From Photobacterium chitinilyticum (GTDB lineage Bacteria > Pseudomonadota > Gammaproteobacteria > Enterobacterales > Vibrionaceae): a stretch of 64,000 nucleotides of DNA. The notes beneath the pieces were generated by a model that ran no database searches, had not been told where the DNA came from, and saw only the letters and a program-made list of their open reading frames with translations. Every line of letters starts with the position of its first letter. Position 1 is the first letter of the stretch. Shown in pieces: positions 62,505 through 64,000 of this stretch. Location of the stretch: assembly GCF_004104355.1 (NCBI RefSeq), contig NZ_RJLM01000006.1:124001-188000 (forward strand), given 5' to 3'. A program made the position numbers and the translations under genes.

Positions 62505-64000
62505 TTACTCTTCCCACTGAACCAGTTTGTCTTTCGGCCAATGAGCACCTACATCATGGTATTTTTTCTCAAGCAGGTGACGTTTGATTTTTAATGTTGG
62601 TGTCAGAATACCGTTTTCAATGCTCCACGGTTCTTTCACCATAAGCACACCCTTAATTTTGGCATGAGACTCCAACTCTTTGTTGATTGTCTCAATAACC
62701 TGATGGGCTTTACGCTCATAGCGTGCATGGTCAAAATTAGGAAACTCATGTGGAATCGCTAATAAAATTGGCCCTGGCATCCCCGAGCCGACGACGCACA
62801 TCATCTCGATATTACTCAGTTCAAACAGGCGTTTTTCAATTGGTACCGGTGCAACAAACTTACCTTTGGCTGTTTTGAAAGTATCGTTTTTACGCCCCTG
62901 AATCGACAGATAGCCTTCGTCATCGATAAAGCCGATATCACCGGTATGAAGCCAGCCATCTTTGTCAAAGGATGCTTTGCTGGCCTTTTCATTTTTGTAG
63001 TAACCGGAGAACATGCCGTCACCGCGAACTAAGATCTCTTCGTCAGCTGCGATCTTTATTTCGATGCCGGGGCCGGCATTGCCGACAGTACCGATTTTGT
63101 CGCTACGGAATGGGTGGTTGATTGTGCTGTAGGCGAAAGACTCTGTCATACCCCACGCCTCAGTGATATTGAGGCCGATGTTTTCATACCAGCGTAATAA
63201 TCCGGCTGAAACCGGTGCAGAGCCACAACCGAGAACCCGTGCTTTGTCCAAGCCGAGACCATCGGCCAGCTTGCGCTTGATAACCCCAGAGATAAATGGG
63301 ATTTTGAGTAATATGTTTAGCTTGGTTTGCGGCAGCTTTTCAAGAATGCGCTGCTGGAACAGTGTCCATAGGCGAGGGACTGAAATGAACAGCGTCGGGC
63401 GGTGCATTTTCATATCCTCGACAAAGGTGTCAAGAGATTCTGGGAAAGCAACTGGCATTCCGGCCATGACGGAAGAACCGAAGATATACACGCGCTCAGT
63501 GATGTGAGCTAGCGGTAAGTAAGAAAATAGCCTCTCGTCATCTTGCATACCGATATGGTCAATGATCCTCTGGGAAGACCAGGCAAAAGCGCCATAGGTT
63601 AGCATGGCACCTTTAGGCAATCCTGAAGTACCTGATGTGTAAACAATTGACATCAGATCGTCGGGCTTGTGCTCCGGACGCTCTTCGGAAGGCTTACTGT
63701 CAGCAACTAAAGTGTCAAACTCGAACTTGCATGGGGGAGCGCTTGGGTATGAGAAAGAAATCGTAGGTAAATCCGGATGATCTTTCAGCACGGCGTTAAT
63801 CGCTTTGCTGTCATCTAGCTTGCCGATGAGAAGCGCTTTGGATTCGCTATGAGAGATACAGTGGTCGACAGTTTCCGGTCCTGCTGTCGGGAAAATAGGA
63901 ACACTGATATAGCTCCCCAGCATTAATGCCAAGTCGGTAATAAACCATTCAGCACAGTTTTTAGACATTAACGCAACGCGATCTCCCGGCTGAATCCCCA
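62505..64000 (-). CDS. long-chain acyl-CoA synthetase (AMP-binding), 5' end outside window
   Basis: This is the C-terminal ~500 residues of an ANL synthetase. YTSGTSGLPKGAMLTYG is the ATP loop, EAWGMTESFAYSTINHP the A5 region, HTGDIGFIDDEGYLSIQGRKND the hinge, and TPTLKIKRH holds the usual Lys. The frame continues past the internal Met at 63968 to the window edge (GIQPGDRVAL), so the true start lies beyond. It activates fatty acids to acyl-CoA, of the FAA1/eukaryote-like type common in marine gammaproteobacteria. Confidence 0.9.
   Translation of the reverse strand, partial: GIQPGDRVALMSKNCAEWFITDLALMLGSYISVPIFPTAGPETVDHCISHSESKALLIGKLDDSKAINAVLKDHPDLPTISFSYPSAPPCKFEFDTLVADSKPSEERPEHKPDDLMSIVYTSGTSGLPKGAMLTYGAFAWSSQRIIDHIGMQDDERLFSYLPLAHITERVYIFGSSVMAGMPVAFPESLDTFVEDMKMHRPTLFISVPRLWTLFQQRILEKLPQTKLNILLKIPFISGVIKRKLADGLGLDKARVLGCGSAPVSAGLLRWYENIGLNITEAWGMTESFAYSTINHPFRSDKIGTVGNAGPGIEIKIAADEEILVRGDGMFSGYYKNEKASKASFDKDGWLHTGDIGFIDDEGYLSIQGRKNDTFKTAKGKFVAPVPIEKRLFELSNIEMMCVVGSGMPGPILLAIPHEFPNFDHARYERKAHQVIETINKELESHAKIKGVLMVKEPWSIENGILTPTLKIKRHLLEKKYHDVGAHWPKDKLVQWEE

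Overview
The window looks like chromosomal DNA of a marine gammaproteobacterium, most likely Vibrionaceae (Vibrio/Photobacterium group). The reasons are moderate GC, a GacA/VarA-box-driven CsrB-type RNA, TyrR-type phenylalanine/tyrosine catabolism, a sufABCDSE operon behind a Fur-box-like site, and a pqiABC operon. The family-level placement is inference. I see no tRNA, rRNA, CRISPR array, phage genes or intact insertion sequence.

Layout. 0-5 kb: a small lipoprotein, a GNAT gene wrecked by an internal deletion, an alpha/beta hydrolase and a four-CHRD-domain lipoprotein. 5.0-5.25 kb: a 21-codon minus-strand ORF with an ideal ribosome binding site, its own terminator and a leader with nested inverted repeats. 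5.6-10.3 kb: a six-gene aryl-polyene-like operon (AMP-ligase, dehydratase, thioesterase, ketosynthase, dehydratase, ketoreductase) without ACPs, acyltransferase or exporter. 10.5-21 kb: ordinary single genes (mog, SYLF protein, adenine deaminase, glutathione peroxidase, CHAD protein, hpd, LysR/YdhR pair, membrane proteins, thioesterase) and an EAL-domain fragment. 21.3-27.9 kb: a tightly coupled operon with a secreted helical protein, a LolDE/MacB-like ABC transporter, a LolA-like carrier, a predicted outer-membrane barrel and a LytS/LytTR two-component pair.

28.4-32.3 kb: an adjacent tldD-pmbA pair and a CobW-type GTPase. 32.4-38.8 kb: aromatic amino acid degradation, with phhAB divergent from hmgA-fahA-maiA-aacS. 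Together with hpd at 16.3 kb this makes a complete route from phenylalanine to fumarate and acetoacetyl-CoA. 39.1-42.7 kb: pqiABC. 43.3 kb: a ROK sugar kinase. 44.2-48.5 kb: a porin-like protein and a short PstS-like periplasmic protein divergent from a hybrid histidine kinase. 48.76-49.15 kb: a CsrB-family regulatory RNA with about 28 GGA motifs and a perfect TGTAAG-N6-CTTACA activator box upstream.

49.2-54.7 kb: an MFS transporter, the RbgA/YlqF GTPase, a membrane-anchored HTH protein and a Kelch-like lipoprotein. 55-60.7 kb: sufABCDSE. 60.9-64 kb: a DUF218 protein, a VOC protein and a long-chain acyl-CoA synthetase cut by the window edge. The least explained items are the leader plus micro-ORF at 5.0-5.25 kb, the reduced polyene operon and the 21-28 kb envelope transport operon.
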